Shown here one piece after another: positions 16,385 to 24,887 of a stretch of 64,000 nucleotides of DNA. A model generated the notes under the pieces. The model was not told the DNA's origin. It worked only from the letters and a program-made list of their open reading frames with translations, and did not search any database. Both the position numbers and the translations under genes were made by a program. This DNA comes from Flavonifractor sp. An92 (GTDB lineage: Bacteria > Bacillota > Clostridia > Oscillospirales > Oscillospiraceae). Where the stretch lies: positions 1-64,000 of the forward strand of contig NZ_NFGZ01000015.1 in assembly GCF_002159175.1 (NCBI RefSeq). The letters are read 5' to 3'. The stretch's first letter is position 1, and every line of letters begins with the position of its first letter.

Positions 16385-17124
16385 ACATTACCATCGACGG
16401 AAAAGTCTGTACCTGTGAGAAGGGGGAATTCCTCCTCCAGGTGGCCCGGCGCAACGGGTTCTACATCCCCACCCTCTGCCACCACGAGGCGCTGCCCGGG
16501 CAGGGCTGCTGCCGGGTGTGTATCGTGGAGGTGGACGAGGGCCGGGGGCCCAAGATCGTGGTCTCCTGTGTGTACCCGGTGGAGCGGGAGTGTACCGTCT
16601 ACACCGACAGCGACAAGGTCCGCCGCCAGCGGGGGATGATCCTGTCTCTGCTCCACAAGCGGGCCCCGGACAGCGAGCTCATCGCCCAGATGTGCGCCCA
16701 TTACGGCGCGCCCGCTCTGGAGCGGCTGCCCAACGTGGAGCCAGGAAAGTGCATCCTGTGCGGCCTGTGCGCCCGGGCCTGCTCCGAGCTGAGCGTGGGG
16801 GCCATCTCCACCGTCAACCGGGGCGTCACCAAGGAGGTCGCCACCCCCTACCACGATGAGAGCCCGGTGTGTGTGGGCTGCGGGTCCTGCGCCAGCGTGT
16901 GTCCCACCGGGGCCATTGAGCTGACCGAGACGGCGACCACCCGCACCATTTGGGGCAAAACCTTTGCACTGGTGCGCTGTGCCAAGTGCGGCGCGGTGCT
17001 GGGTACGGCGGAGGAGCTGGCTCTGGCCGCGAAGAAGGCGGGCCAGGAGACGGAGACGCTCTGCGAGCGCTGCCGCAAGGTAGCCCTGTCCCAGGTGCTG
17101 GCCCATACCTACGGCGACGAATGA
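16381..17124 (+). CDS. NuoG/HydA N-terminal-like iron-sulfur subunit
   Basis: The 247-residue protein starts with a plant-type [2Fe-2S] domain (CHHEALPGQGCCRVC ... VSC, residues about 33-61) and a His-containing NuoG-type loop. Two [4Fe-4S] clusters follow (CILCGLCARAC about 122-132; CVGCGSCASVCP about 161-172), then two CxxC pairs near the C terminus (CAKC, CERC) that may hold another metal. It has no hydrogenase or molybdopterin domain, so it is an electron-transfer part only. It is the last gene of the AOR operon (WorA-like), followed by a terminator. Confidence 0.85.
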   Translation: MNITIDGKVCTCEKGEFLLQVARRNGFYIPTLCHHEALPGQGCCRVCIVEVDEGRGPKIVVSCVYPVERECTVYTDSDKVRRQRGMILSLLHKRAPDSELIAQMCAHYGAPALERLPNVEPGKCILCGLCARACSELSVGAISTVNRGVTKEVATPYHDESPVCVGCGSCASVCPTGAIELTETATTRTIWGKTFALVRCAKCGAVLGTAEELALAAKKAGQETETLCERCRKVALSQVLAHTYGDE

Positions 17125-17132
17125 CCATCCGA

Positions 17133-17175
17133 TAAAACACCCCCCGGAGCCTCAGGGCTCCGGGGGGTGTTTTTG
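17133..17175. terminator. Bidirectional intrinsic terminator
   Basis: A long G/C stem (CACCCCCCGGAGCC / GGCTCCGGGGGGTG) flanked by AAAA and TTTTT separates the convergent AOR operon and the Crp-type gene. Confidence 0.9.
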
Positions 17176-17190
17176 TCTGTTGGGGAACGG

Positions 17191-17898
17191 TCACCGCCGC
17201 CCAAAGCCGCTGGAGGGGGCGGGCTCCTCGCTCAGGGCCTGGGTCATCCGCGCCCGCTGCTCCGGGGAGAGACAGAGCTTGCCCCGCTCCACGGTGAGGA
17301 GCCCCTGCTCCCGCAGCTTGACCACGGTGCGGTCCACCGTTTTGAGGCTCATGCCCAGCTCCTCGGCCATCTGCTGCCGGGTGGCGGGGAGCCGCACCGA
17401 GCCCGCCGCCCCCGCTGTCTCCCGAAGGAGGTACTCCATGAGCCGCCGGGGCGAGCTGTAAAAGAGCTCCTTGCCCCGGCCGTAGGAGGACTGGTAGAGC
17501 TTGTCGGCCACCTTCCGGGCCATTTCGCGGACCAGATGGGGGTCCCGCTCCATCCAGAACTCAAAGTCCGCCCGGGTGAAGAAGAGCACTGTGCTGGGCA
17601 GGCGGGTCTCGATGGTCACCGACACCCGGGGCCGCCCGGCCAGAACGGTGACGTCCCCAATAAAATCCACCGGGCCGGTGTGCTCGATCATGATGGCGTT
17701 GCCGCTGGCAAATTCGTTGATGACCCGCAGCCCGCCCTCGCACAGCACGCCCACCCGGTCCAGGGGGCTGTCCTTCTGGTGGATGAGATAGCGCTCGGGC
17801 AGCTCCCGCAGGGTATAGACCCCGTGGAGCTCCTCCGGGAGCCCGGCAAACCAGGGCTTCAGGATCGGAAAGCGCTCCAAGACCTCCTGATGTGTCAC
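17191..17898 (-). CDS. Crp/Fnr-family transcriptional regulator
   Basis: The 235-residue regulator has an N-terminal cyclic-nucleotide-binding-like beta barrel (about residues 20-140) and a C-terminal winged helix (about 155-215: ATRQQMAEELGMSLKTVDRTVVKLREQGLL). There is no N-terminal Cys cluster, so it is not a classical oxygen-sensing Fnr. The start is GTG 17898 with GGAGGGG upstream. A TATAAT -10 lies in the upstream region. It is divergent from the membrane-protein/amidohydrolase cluster, which it may control. Its ligand is unknown. Confidence 0.85.
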   Translation of the reverse strand: MTHQEVLERFPILKPWFAGLPEELHGVYTLRELPERYLIHQKDSPLDRVGVLCEGGLRVINEFASGNAIMIEHTGPVDFIGDVTVLAGRPRVSVTIETRLPSTVLFFTRADFEFWMERDPHLVREMARKVADKLYQSSYGRGKELFYSSPRRLMEYLLRETAGAAGSVRLPATRQQMAEELGMSLKTVDRTVVKLREQGLLTVERGKLCLSPEQRARMTQALSEEPAPSSGFGRR

Positions 17899-18068
17899 GG
17901 AAATCCCCTCCAGATTTATCTTGAAAACACCTTGTATAAGATGGCCAAATTATAGCAGAATTTTTTGGTTTTGAAAACAGTCACCTGTCCTGTTGGTCCG
18001 GGGGGCTTTTCCGCTACACTTTAGGGCGGAGGGACCCCCAGACCACTATTTTTTGGAGAGGTGATACC

Positions 18069-18965
18069 GTGAAACGAACGGAGAAGCAGGCGCCCCGCTA
18101 TGCCTACGACACCATCGCCCAGCGGCTGCGCAGTGAGTGGAAGGTCTACCTGGGCGCGCTGGCCCTGGTAGCGGTGGCCGACCTGATCGGCAAAAAGGAA
18201 ATCTCCCTGGGGGTGGGCGCCCTCATCATTTTCCCCATCGTCTACGCCCTGGTGTTCGGCGTGGCCCTGGGCCCTGAGGCCTTAAAATTTTTCAGCGCCA
18301 AGGAGGTCAAGGCGGCCTCCGGTCTGGTGCTGGTGGGCATCGGCCCCTTTATCGCCAAGCTGGGCATCACGGCGGGCAAAGACATCATGACCGTCTTTTC
18401 CGCCGGTCCCGCCCTCTTCCTGCGGGAGCTGGGCAACCTGACCCCCATTTTCCTGGTGCTCCCCATCGCCATTTTCCTGGGCATGAAGCGGGAGGCCATC
18501 GGCGCGTGCCACTCCCTCAACCGGGAGGTCAACCTGGCCCTCATCAGCGACGTGTACGGCGCTGACTCCGCCGAGTCCCGGGGGAGCCTGTCGGTGTACA
18601 TCGTGGGCGGCCTCATCGGCACCATCTACTTCGGCCTCATGGCCTCAGTGTGCGCCTCCACCGGTCTGTGGCACCCCTACGCGCTGGCCATGGCCTCCGG
18701 CGTGGGCGCGGCCATTATGATGGCTGCCGCTTCGGCCAGTCTGGCCTCCATCTATCCGGCCCAGTCGGAGCAGATCCTGGCCTTTGCCGGGGCCAGCGCC
18801 GCCCTGACCAGCATTTTGGGCATCTATGTGGGCCTCTTCATCGCCCTGCCCCTGTCCAATAAACTCTACGCGTTCCTGGAGCCCCGCATCGGGCGCATCA
18901 CCAAGGCCGGCCGCCGGGCGGCGGAGGAGCTGGAGCAGGAGCGCGCCGCCGCAAAGGAGGAATAA
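18069..18965 (+). CDS. DUF3100-like integral membrane protein
   Basis: The 298-residue protein has about eight hydrophobic segments between residues 30 and 275 (for example VYLGALALVAVADLIG, SLGVGALIIFPIVYALVFGVAL, LTPIFLVLPIAIFLGM). Both tails are charged, the C-terminal one being Glu/Ala/Arg rich. It looks like the DUF3100 family, often encoded beside amidohydrolases and thought to be transporters. Start GTG 18069 has GGAGAGGTG. The next membrane gene follows after three bases, so the two may form one transporter. Confidence 0.6.
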   Translation: MKRTEKQAPRYAYDTIAQRLRSEWKVYLGALALVAVADLIGKKEISLGVGALIIFPIVYALVFGVALGPEALKFFSAKEVKAASGLVLVGIGPFIAKLGITAGKDIMTVFSAGPALFLRELGNLTPIFLVLPIAIFLGMKREAIGACHSLNREVNLALISDVYGADSAESRGSLSVYIVGGLIGTIYFGLMASVCASTGLWHPYALAMASGVGAAIMMAAASASLASIYPAQSEQILAFAGASAALTSILGIYVGLFIALPLSNKLYAFLEPRIGRITKAGRRAAEELEQERAAAKEE

Positions 18966-18968
18966 CAC

Positions 18969-19421
18969 ATGGCGATCCGTTATCGGGAATGGTTGATGCT
19001 TCTGCCCCTGGTGGGCGTGGGCATCCTGCTGGCCAACTGGGTGGGCTACGGGGTGAACGCCCTGGATTCCCTGCCCGGGGTCCTCATCATGCTGGCCATC
19101 GCCTTTGTGGCGGTGGTGTGTACCCGGGTGATCCCCCTGAAGCTGCCGGTGGTGGCCTACTGCTCCCTGCTGGGGATGCTGCTGGCCTCTCCCATCTCGC
19201 CGGTATCCACCTTTGTGGTGGAGGCGGTGGAACAAATCAACTTTGCCGCGCCCCTCACCATCGTGGGCGCCTTCGCCGGCATCTCGGTGGGCACCGAGAT
19301 CAAGCGCTTTGTGAAGCAGGGCTGGCAGATGATCCTCATCAGCATTCTGGTGATGACCGCCACCTTCGTGGGCTCGGCCTGCGTGGCCCAGCTGGCGCTG
19401 AAGCTGACCGGAAACATCTAG
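18969..19421 (+). CDS. Small integral membrane protein, probable partner of the preceding protein
   Basis: The 150-residue protein shows about four hydrophobic segments (LMLLPLVGVGILLANWVGYG, GVLIMLAIAFVAVVC, LPVVAYCSLLGMLLAS, APLTIVGAFAGISVG, and the last MILISILVMTATFVGSACVAQLAL). I do not recognise a named family. Its position between the DUF3100-like gene (three bases) and the amidohydrolase (13 bases) suggests a two-subunit transporter for the substrate of that enzyme. This is inference from context only. Confidence 0.7.
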   Translation: MAIRYREWLMLLPLVGVGILLANWVGYGVNALDSLPGVLIMLAIAFVAVVCTRVIPLKLPVVAYCSLLGMLLASPISPVSTFVVEAVEQINFAAPLTIVGAFAGISVGTEIKRFVKQGWQMILISILVMTATFVGSACVAQLALKLTGNI

Positions 19422-19434
19422 GGAGGGACGGAAG

Positions 19435-20748
19435 ATGTACGACTTTTTGATCCGCAACTGTGCGGTACTGAACGAGCACATGGAGGTGGACTTCCACCAG
19501 GACATCGCCATCCAGGGCAAGACCATCGCGGCGGTGGGGCCCACGCCCCTGCCCGGCGCGGCGGCCGAGGTGGTGGACGGCCGGGGGAAGCTCTTCCTCC
19601 CCGGCCTGGTGGACGGCCACATCCACACCTGTCAGCAGCTCCTGCGGGGGCGCATTCTGGACCAGCTGCCCATGATCTGGACCCGCATCATGCTGCCCTT
19701 CGAGAGCGGTCTCACCGCCGAGGCGGTGGAGGTGGAGGCGGAGCTGGCTTGTCTGGAGCTCATCAAGTCGGGCACCACCGCCTTTGCCGATGCGGGCGGG
19801 CGCTTCATGGACCGGGTGGCCGGGGTGGTGGAGCGCGCCGGTCTGCGGGCCGCCCTGACCTGCTCCACCGTGGACGCGGGGGACGCGCCCCCCACCATGA
19901 AGCACTCCACTCAGGCCTGCATCGAGCAGAACGACGACCTCTTTGGCCGCTTCCACGGGGCGGGTGAGGGGCGCATCTCGGTGTTCTACTCCCTGCGCTC
20001 CTTCCTGTCCTGCACGGAGGACCTGACCCTCCGGGTCTGCGAGCGGGCCCGGGCGCGGGGCACCGGTATCCACGCCCATGTGAGCGAGTACCCCAACGAG
20101 GTCAACGCCAGCCTGGAACGCCACCGCCTGCGCCCGGTGGAGTACCTGGACCACCTTGGGGTGCTGGGGCCCAACTTTCTGGCCGCCCACAGCATCCTCC
20201 TCAACGACGACGAGATCGACCTGCTGGCCCAGCGTGGGGTGAAGGTGGTCCACTGTCCCTTCTCCAACTGTGGCAAGGGGGTGCCCTACACCCCGCGGCT
20301 CCTCCAGCGGGGGGCCAGCGTGGGCCTGGGCACCGACGGCGCCGCCCACGGCGGGCTGTCCCTGTGGAACGAAATGAAGATCTTCCGCTCGGTGATGAAC
20401 GCCCATGTGGGCGTGCCCTATGCCAACCCGGTGGTCATGCCTGCCCGCACCATCCTGCGCATGGCCACGGCGGGCGGCGCGGCGGCGCTGGGGTATGAGG
20501 GCCGCCTGGGTGCGGTGAAGGCGGGGTATCTGGCCGATCTCATCTCCATCGACCTGGAGCAGCCCCACATCCTGCCCACCTCCGACCTGCCCAACACCCT
20601 GCTGGAGACGGTGAACGCAGGCGACGTGGCCGACTCCATGGTCCAGGGGCGCTTCCTCATGCGGGACCGGAAGGTGCTGACCCTGGATGAGCAGGCCGTG
20701 CTGGCCCGGGCTCAGGAGGTCCACCGCCAGCTCTTCCCCCAGGGATGA
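19435..20748 (+). CDS. Amidohydrolase-family (SsnA/TrzA-like) metal-dependent hydrolase
   Basis: The 437-residue protein is a TIM-barrel amidohydrolase of the AtzA/TrzN/cytosine-deaminase branch. Metal ligands seen are H62 and H64 in DGHIHTCQQ, a His in HAHVSEYPNEV (about 215), AHSILLNDDEI (about 244) and Asp in GTDGAAHGG (about 304). The family mostly deaminates or dechlorinates purines, pyrimidines or related heterocycles. The substrate here is unknown; HIHTCQ replaces the commoner NAHTH loop. It is coupled to the membrane genes upstream and to the TauE permease downstream (ATGA overlap). Confidence 0.85.
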   Translation: MYDFLIRNCAVLNEHMEVDFHQDIAIQGKTIAAVGPTPLPGAAAEVVDGRGKLFLPGLVDGHIHTCQQLLRGRILDQLPMIWTRIMLPFESGLTAEAVEVEAELACLELIKSGTTAFADAGGRFMDRVAGVVERAGLRAALTCSTVDAGDAPPTMKHSTQACIEQNDDLFGRFHGAGEGRISVFYSLRSFLSCTEDLTLRVCERARARGTGIHAHVSEYPNEVNASLERHRLRPVEYLDHLGVLGPNFLAAHSILLNDDEIDLLAQRGVKVVHCPFSNCGKGVPYTPRLLQRGASVGLGTDGAAHGGLSLWNEMKIFRSVMNAHVGVPYANPVVMPARTILRMATAGGAAALGYEGRLGAVKAGYLADLISIDLEQPHILPTSDLPNTLLETVNAGDVADSMVQGRFLMRDRKVLTLDEQAVLARAQEVHRQLFPQG

Positions 20749-21524
20749 GCGGAGGTCTGGCCTTGCTTTGGATTGTTGTTCTGGCCAACCTGGTGGTTGG
20801 CACCCTCATCGGGATCTCGGGCATCGCGGGCTTCCTGCTGCCCATCACCTTCAGCGGCTTTCTGGGCATGCCGGTCACCGACGCTCTGGCCCTGAGCTTC
20901 CTCTCCTTCCTCACCTCCGGCATTCTGGGGACCTGGTCCTACCACCGCAGCGGAAATCTGGACTGGAAGCTGGGCCTCCCCCTGTGCCTGGGCAGTCTGG
21001 CCGGGGCGCTGCTGGGGGTGAAGCTGAACCTCCTCATCCCCGTGGACGCGGCCAAGGTGCTGCTCTACGCCGTGGTGCTCCTGTCCGGCCTGTCGGTGCT
21101 GCTGAAAAAGGAGAAGGCAGAGCAGAACACCGCCTCCGGCGGTGCGCTCCACAATCCCGTGGTCCTGGTGCTGCTGGGACTGGTCACCGCCGCCATCTGC
21201 TCCCTCACCGGCGCAGGCGGCCCGGTGCTGGTGGTGCCGCTGCTGGCGGTGCTGGGAGTGGACCTGCGCGTGGCGGTAGGGGTGAGCCTGCTGGACTCGG
21301 CGGCCATTGCCCTGCCCGCCTGTGTGGGGTACCTGTCCCACGCGACCCTGGACAATCTGGTCCCCCTGGCGGTGGGGAGCGTCCTGGCCCACGGTGCCGG
21401 CGTGCTGCTGGGCGCCAAGCTCTCCGGACGAGTCAATCTGAAGCTCCTGCGCCTTCTGGTGGGGCTCTTGTCGGTGGGCGCGGCCTGCTACATGCTTTTA
21501 AAACTGTTCTTGAGTTACCTGTGA
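20745..21524 (+). CDS. TauE/SafE-family permease
   Basis: The 259-residue membrane protein has about eight predicted helices in two similar halves. Each half carries the family's glycine-rich loop (GISGIAGFLLPITFSGF near residues 24-40; LTGAGGPVLVVPLLAVLG near 151-168). TauE/SafE proteins export sulfite, sulfoacetate or other organic anions, or import small anions. Its overlapping start with the amidohydrolase suggests it moves a substrate or product of that pathway. A strong terminator follows. Confidence 0.85.
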   Translation: MSGGLALLWIVVLANLVVGTLIGISGIAGFLLPITFSGFLGMPVTDALALSFLSFLTSGILGTWSYHRSGNLDWKLGLPLCLGSLAGALLGVKLNLLIPVDAAKVLLYAVVLLSGLSVLLKKEKAEQNTASGGALHNPVVLVLLGLVTAAICSLTGAGGPVLVVPLLAVLGVDLRVAVGVSLLDSAAIALPACVGYLSHATLDNLVPLAVGSVLAHGAGVLLGAKLSGRVNLKLLRLLVGLLSVGAACYMLLKLFLSYL

Positions 21525-21532
21525 AAACAAAT

Positions 21533-21574
21533 AACAAGCCCCCTCAGCCTGAGGCTGAGGGGGCTTGTTTGTTT
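21533..21574. terminator. Bidirectional intrinsic terminator
   Basis: AACAAGCCCCCTCAG / CTGAGGGGGCTTGTT forms a long stem with an A-rich left flank and TTTGTTT on the right. It lies between the convergent TauE and fucosidase genes. Confidence 0.9.
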
Positions 21575-22883
21575 AGGGTTTCAGCCGGACTTCCAGCACC
21601 GTGTCGGTGGGGTCGGGCAGCACCGGGTCGGGACCCAGATCGGCAAAGGCCAGGTCCGGGTAGTCGCTGTGGACCCAGCTGGTGGAGAGGGGCACCTCGC
21701 TGCCGTCGGCCACCCGGCGGATGCAGGCGATGCGCTCCTTGTCCACCCCGAAGAGGGGCACGGGGCCGATGGTGTTCTCAAAGAGGTGGAAGTAGAGGGA
21801 GTTGCCCTTCCGGGTGACCCGGCCGAAGTCGGGCTTTTCGATGCCCGCAGGGCCGCAGCCGTAGATGCTCTCCCCGTTGTCCTTCATCCACGCGCCGATC
21901 TCCTTCAGAATGGCCAGGGACTCCTTGGGGAAGCGCCCCTCGGCGTCGGGACCCACGTTGAGGAGCAGGTTGCCGCCCTTGGAGACGCACTCCACCAGCT
22001 TCTTGATGAGCATGGGGGCGGGCTTGTAGAAGTGGTCGGTGGCGCAGTAGCCCCAGTGGTTGTTCATGGTGCAGTTGCACTCCCACACCAGGGGCTTGCC
22101 CTCGGCGTCCACCAGGCCCCGGGGCGGGATGATCTGCTCGGGGCTCACGAAATCGCCGTGGAAGGGGGTGGGCTGGCAGGCGGCCAGAGAGCCGAAGCCC
22201 TCGCCGCTCACCTCCAGGCGGTTGTCGATAATGACATCGGGCTGGAGGGAGCGGACCATCTCCATGAGCTCGGTGGCCTTCCAGGCCTCGCCCCGCAGGT
22301 GGTCGTAGGAGAAGTCGAACCAGAGAAGGTCCAGCTTGCCGTAGTTGGTACACAGCTCCCGGACCTGGTTGTGCAGGTACTCCAGATAGCGGTCGAAGTT
22401 CCGGTTCTCGTTCCCGTAGGCGGGGTTATCCCGCATGGGGTGGTACCGGTCGCCGTAGTGGGGGAAGTCGTGGTGCCGCCAGTCGATGAGGGAGAAGTAC
22501 AGGCCCGCCCGCAGCCCGCAGTCCCGGGCGGCGTCCAGGAACTCCCGTACAAAATCCCGCCCGGCGGGGGTGTTGGTGGACTTGAAGTCGGTGTAGGTGC
22601 TGTCGTAGAGACAGAAACCGTCGTGGTGCTTGGCGGTGAGGACGGCATATTTCATGCCGGCGTCCCGCGCGGCCTCCATCCAGGTGTGCATGTCGCAGTC
22701 CCGGGGATTGAACTCCTGGGCGTAGGGGTCGTAGGCTTCGCTGGGAATGTTTTCATAGCTGCGCACCCACTCGCCCCGGGCGGGGATGGCGTACAGCCCC
22801 CAGTGGAGGAACAGGCCGAAGCGGGCCTGGGTGTACCAGGCGGTGCGGCGCTCGTAGGCCGCGCGGTCAAAGGTATAGGCCAT
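21573..22883 (-). CDS. Alpha-L-fucosidase, glycoside hydrolase family 29
   Basis: The 436-residue enzyme removes terminal alpha-L-fucose. Family signs are RFGLFLHWGLY (residues 21-31), YAVLTAKHHDGFCLYDS (79-95) with the substrate-binding His pair, and LLWFDFSYD, where D190 is the expected catalytic nucleophile. The acid/base residue cannot be fixed by eye. There is no signal peptide, so it acts in the cytoplasm on imported fucosides. It is the last gene of the opp-type operon, 12 bases after the OppF gene, linking the transporter to sugars instead of peptides. Confidence 0.9.
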   Translation of the reverse strand: MAYTFDRAAYERRTAWYTQARFGLFLHWGLYAIPARGEWVRSYENIPSEAYDPYAQEFNPRDCDMHTWMEAARDAGMKYAVLTAKHHDGFCLYDSTYTDFKSTNTPAGRDFVREFLDAARDCGLRAGLYFSLIDWRHHDFPHYGDRYHPMRDNPAYGNENRNFDRYLEYLHNQVRELCTNYGKLDLLWFDFSYDHLRGEAWKATELMEMVRSLQPDVIIDNRLEVSGEGFGSLAACQPTPFHGDFVSPEQIIPPRGLVDAEGKPLVWECNCTMNNHWGYCATDHFYKPAPMLIKKLVECVSKGGNLLLNVGPDAEGRFPKESLAILKEIGAWMKDNGESIYGCGPAGIEKPDFGRVTRKGNSLYFHLFENTIGPVPLFGVDKERIACIRRVADGSEVPLSTSWVHSDYPDLAFADLGPDPVLPDPTDTVLEVRLKP

Positions 22884-22895
22884 GGGAACGTCTCC

Positions 22896-23861
22896 TCAGT
22901 CGTCGATGTGGATGCAGGAGACGATGTGGCCGCCTCCCAGGTCCTTGGGCTCGATGGGCTTCTGCCGGCACGCCTCGGTGCAGCGGGGGCAGCGGGTCTG
23001 GAAGGGGCAGCCCACAGGCAGATTGATGGTGCTGGGGATGTCGCCCTGGAGCAGCTCGTGGTCCCGGTTGGCCGTGGGGTCGGGGATGGGCACGGCGGAG
23101 AGCAGCGCCTTGGTGTAGGGATGCTTGGGGTTGCCGTAGAGCTCCTTCTTGGGGGCCAGCTCCACGATGGAGCCCAGGTACATGACGGCGATCCGGTCGG
23201 AGATCATCTCCACCACGCTCAGGTCGTGGGAGATGAAGAGGTAGGTCAGGTCGTAGTCCTGCTGCAGCTTCTGCATCAGGTTGAGCACCTGGGCCTGGAT
23301 GGACACGTCCAGAGCGGACACGGGCTCGTCGGCGATGATGAGCTTGGGCCGCACGGTCAGGGCCCGGGCGATGCCGATGCGCTGGCGCTGGCCGCCGGAG
23401 AACTCGTGGGGGTAGCGGCGGGCGTGCTTGGCGCCCAGACCGACGATCTGGAGGAGCTCATGGGCCACCTTCAGCCGCTCGGCGGCGCTCAGGTTGGTGT
23501 GGACCAGCAGGGGCTCGGCCACCAGATCCTCCACCCGCATGCGGGGGTTCAGGGAGCCGTTGGGGTCCTGGAAGATCATCTGGATGTCCTTGCGCAGGGG
23601 GCGCATCTCCTTCTCGGTGAGCTTGGAGATGTCCTGGCCGTTGAACCAGATCTCGCCGGAGTCGGGGACCAGCAGGTGGTCCACCAGGCGGCCGGTGGTG
23701 GACTTACCACAGCCGGACTCGCCCACCACGGAGAAGGTCTCGCCGGGGTAGATGTCGAAGGAGATGTTGTTGACCGCGTGGACCCGGGCCTTGGAGGCCT
23801 TCATGCCCTTGCCGGCCGGGAAGGTCTTGGTCACATTTTTCACAGAGAGCAGGGGAGTCAT
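22896..23861 (-). CDS. ABC transporter ATP-binding protein, OppF type
   Basis: The 321-residue ATPase has Walker A GESGCGKST (about residues 48-56), signature LSGGQ-like FSGGQRQRIGIARAL (about 154-168), Walker B LIIADEPVSALD and the C-terminal Opp/Dpp extension with Cys-rich CPFQTRCPRCTEAC (about 284-297). In this family that Cys motif often binds a [4Fe-4S] cluster. It pairs with the OppD-like ATPase (four-base overlap). Its substrate is set by the binding protein at 26856-28439. Confidence 0.9.
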   Translation of the reverse strand: MTPLLSVKNVTKTFPAGKGMKASKARVHAVNNISFDIYPGETFSVVGESGCGKSTTGRLVDHLLVPDSGEIWFNGQDISKLTEKEMRPLRKDIQMIFQDPNGSLNPRMRVEDLVAEPLLVHTNLSAAERLKVAHELLQIVGLGAKHARRYPHEFSGGQRQRIGIARALTVRPKLIIADEPVSALDVSIQAQVLNLMQKLQQDYDLTYLFISHDLSVVEMISDRIAVMYLGSIVELAPKKELYGNPKHPYTKALLSAVPIPDPTANRDHELLQGDIPSTINLPVGCPFQTRCPRCTEACRQKPIEPKDLGGGHIVSCIHIDD

Positions 23862-24874
23862 GCGCCGGTCGCCTCCTTGTTATCAGTCTTGACCTGCTCG
23901 GCCTCGTGGAGCCAGCAGCGGCTCTTGCGGTCGCCGCCCAGATCGAAGAGGGCGGGCTCCGCCTTGTGGCAGCGCTCACAGGCCTTGGAGCAGCGGGGCG
24001 CGAACTTGCAGCCCTCGGGCATGAGGGACAGGTCGGGCACGCTGCCGGGGATGGAGGGCAGGCTGGTCACGCCGGAGCCCAGCTTGGGGACCGAGGCGAT
24101 GAGGCCCTGGGTGTAGGGGTGCTTGGGGCAGGCGAAGAGCTCCTCCACGGGGGCCTCCTCCACGATGCGACCGGCGTACATGACGATGACCCGGCTGCAC
24201 ATCTCGGCCACCACGCCCAGGTCGTGGGTGATGAGGAGGATACCGGTGTCGTTCTCCTCCTTGATCTTCCGCATGAGCTGGAGGATCTGGGCCTGGATGG
24301 TCACGTCCAGAGCGGTGGTGGGCTCGTCGGCGATGAGGACGGTGGGGTCACAGCACATGGCCATGGCGATCATCACGCGCTGGCTCATGCCGCCGGAGAG
24401 CTGGTGGGGGAAGCTGCGCAGCACCATGGCGGGGTTGGCGATGCCCACCCGGCCCAGCATGTCCAGCGCGTGCTCCCGGGCGGCCTTCTTATCCAGGTCG
24501 GTGTGGAGCCGGATGGCCTCGATGAGCTGGGCGTCGATGCGCATGGAGGGGTTCAGGGAGCTCATGGGCTCCTGGAAGATCATGGAGATCTCCTTGCCCC
24601 GGATGGCCCGCATCTCCTTTTCGGAGCACTTCAGCAGGTCCTTGCCCTTCAGGAGCACCTGGCCGTCGGTGACGCGGCCGTTGGTGTTGCGGAAGAGCTG
24701 CATGATGGACAGGCTCGTCACGGACTTACCGCAGCCGGACTCGCCCACCAGGCCCACGATCTCGCCGGAGCGGACCTGAAAGCTGACGCCGTTGACGGCG
24801 GTGACGCTCTGCTTCCTGCCGGTTTTAAATTCGGTGCGCAGGTTGCGCACATCCAGCAATACTTGCTCAGTCAT
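23858..24874 (-). CDS. ABC transporter ATP-binding protein, OppD type
   Basis: The 338-residue ATPase has Walker A GESGCGKS (about residues 40-47), signature LSGGMSQRVMIAMAM, Walker B VLIADEPTTALD and the C-terminal family extension GSVPDLSLMPEGCKFAPRCSKACERC with the conserved Cys group. It forms a heterodimer with the OppF-like protein encoded next. The start is 13 bases after the permease gene upstream. The peptide versus sugar question is discussed under the fucosidase. Confidence 0.9.
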   Translation of the reverse strand: MTEQVLLDVRNLRTEFKTGRKQSVTAVNGVSFQVRSGEIVGLVGESGCGKSVTSLSIMQLFRNTNGRVTDGQVLLKGKDLLKCSEKEMRAIRGKEISMIFQEPMSSLNPSMRIDAQLIEAIRLHTDLDKKAAREHALDMLGRVGIANPAMVLRSFPHQLSGGMSQRVMIAMAMCCDPTVLIADEPTTALDVTIQAQILQLMRKIKEENDTGILLITHDLGVVAEMCSRVIVMYAGRIVEEAPVEELFACPKHPYTQGLIASVPKLGSGVTSLPSIPGSVPDLSLMPEGCKFAPRCSKACERCHKAEPALFDLGGDRKSRCWLHEAEQVKTDNKEATGA

Positions 24875-24887
24875 TCCGTCCGCCTCC

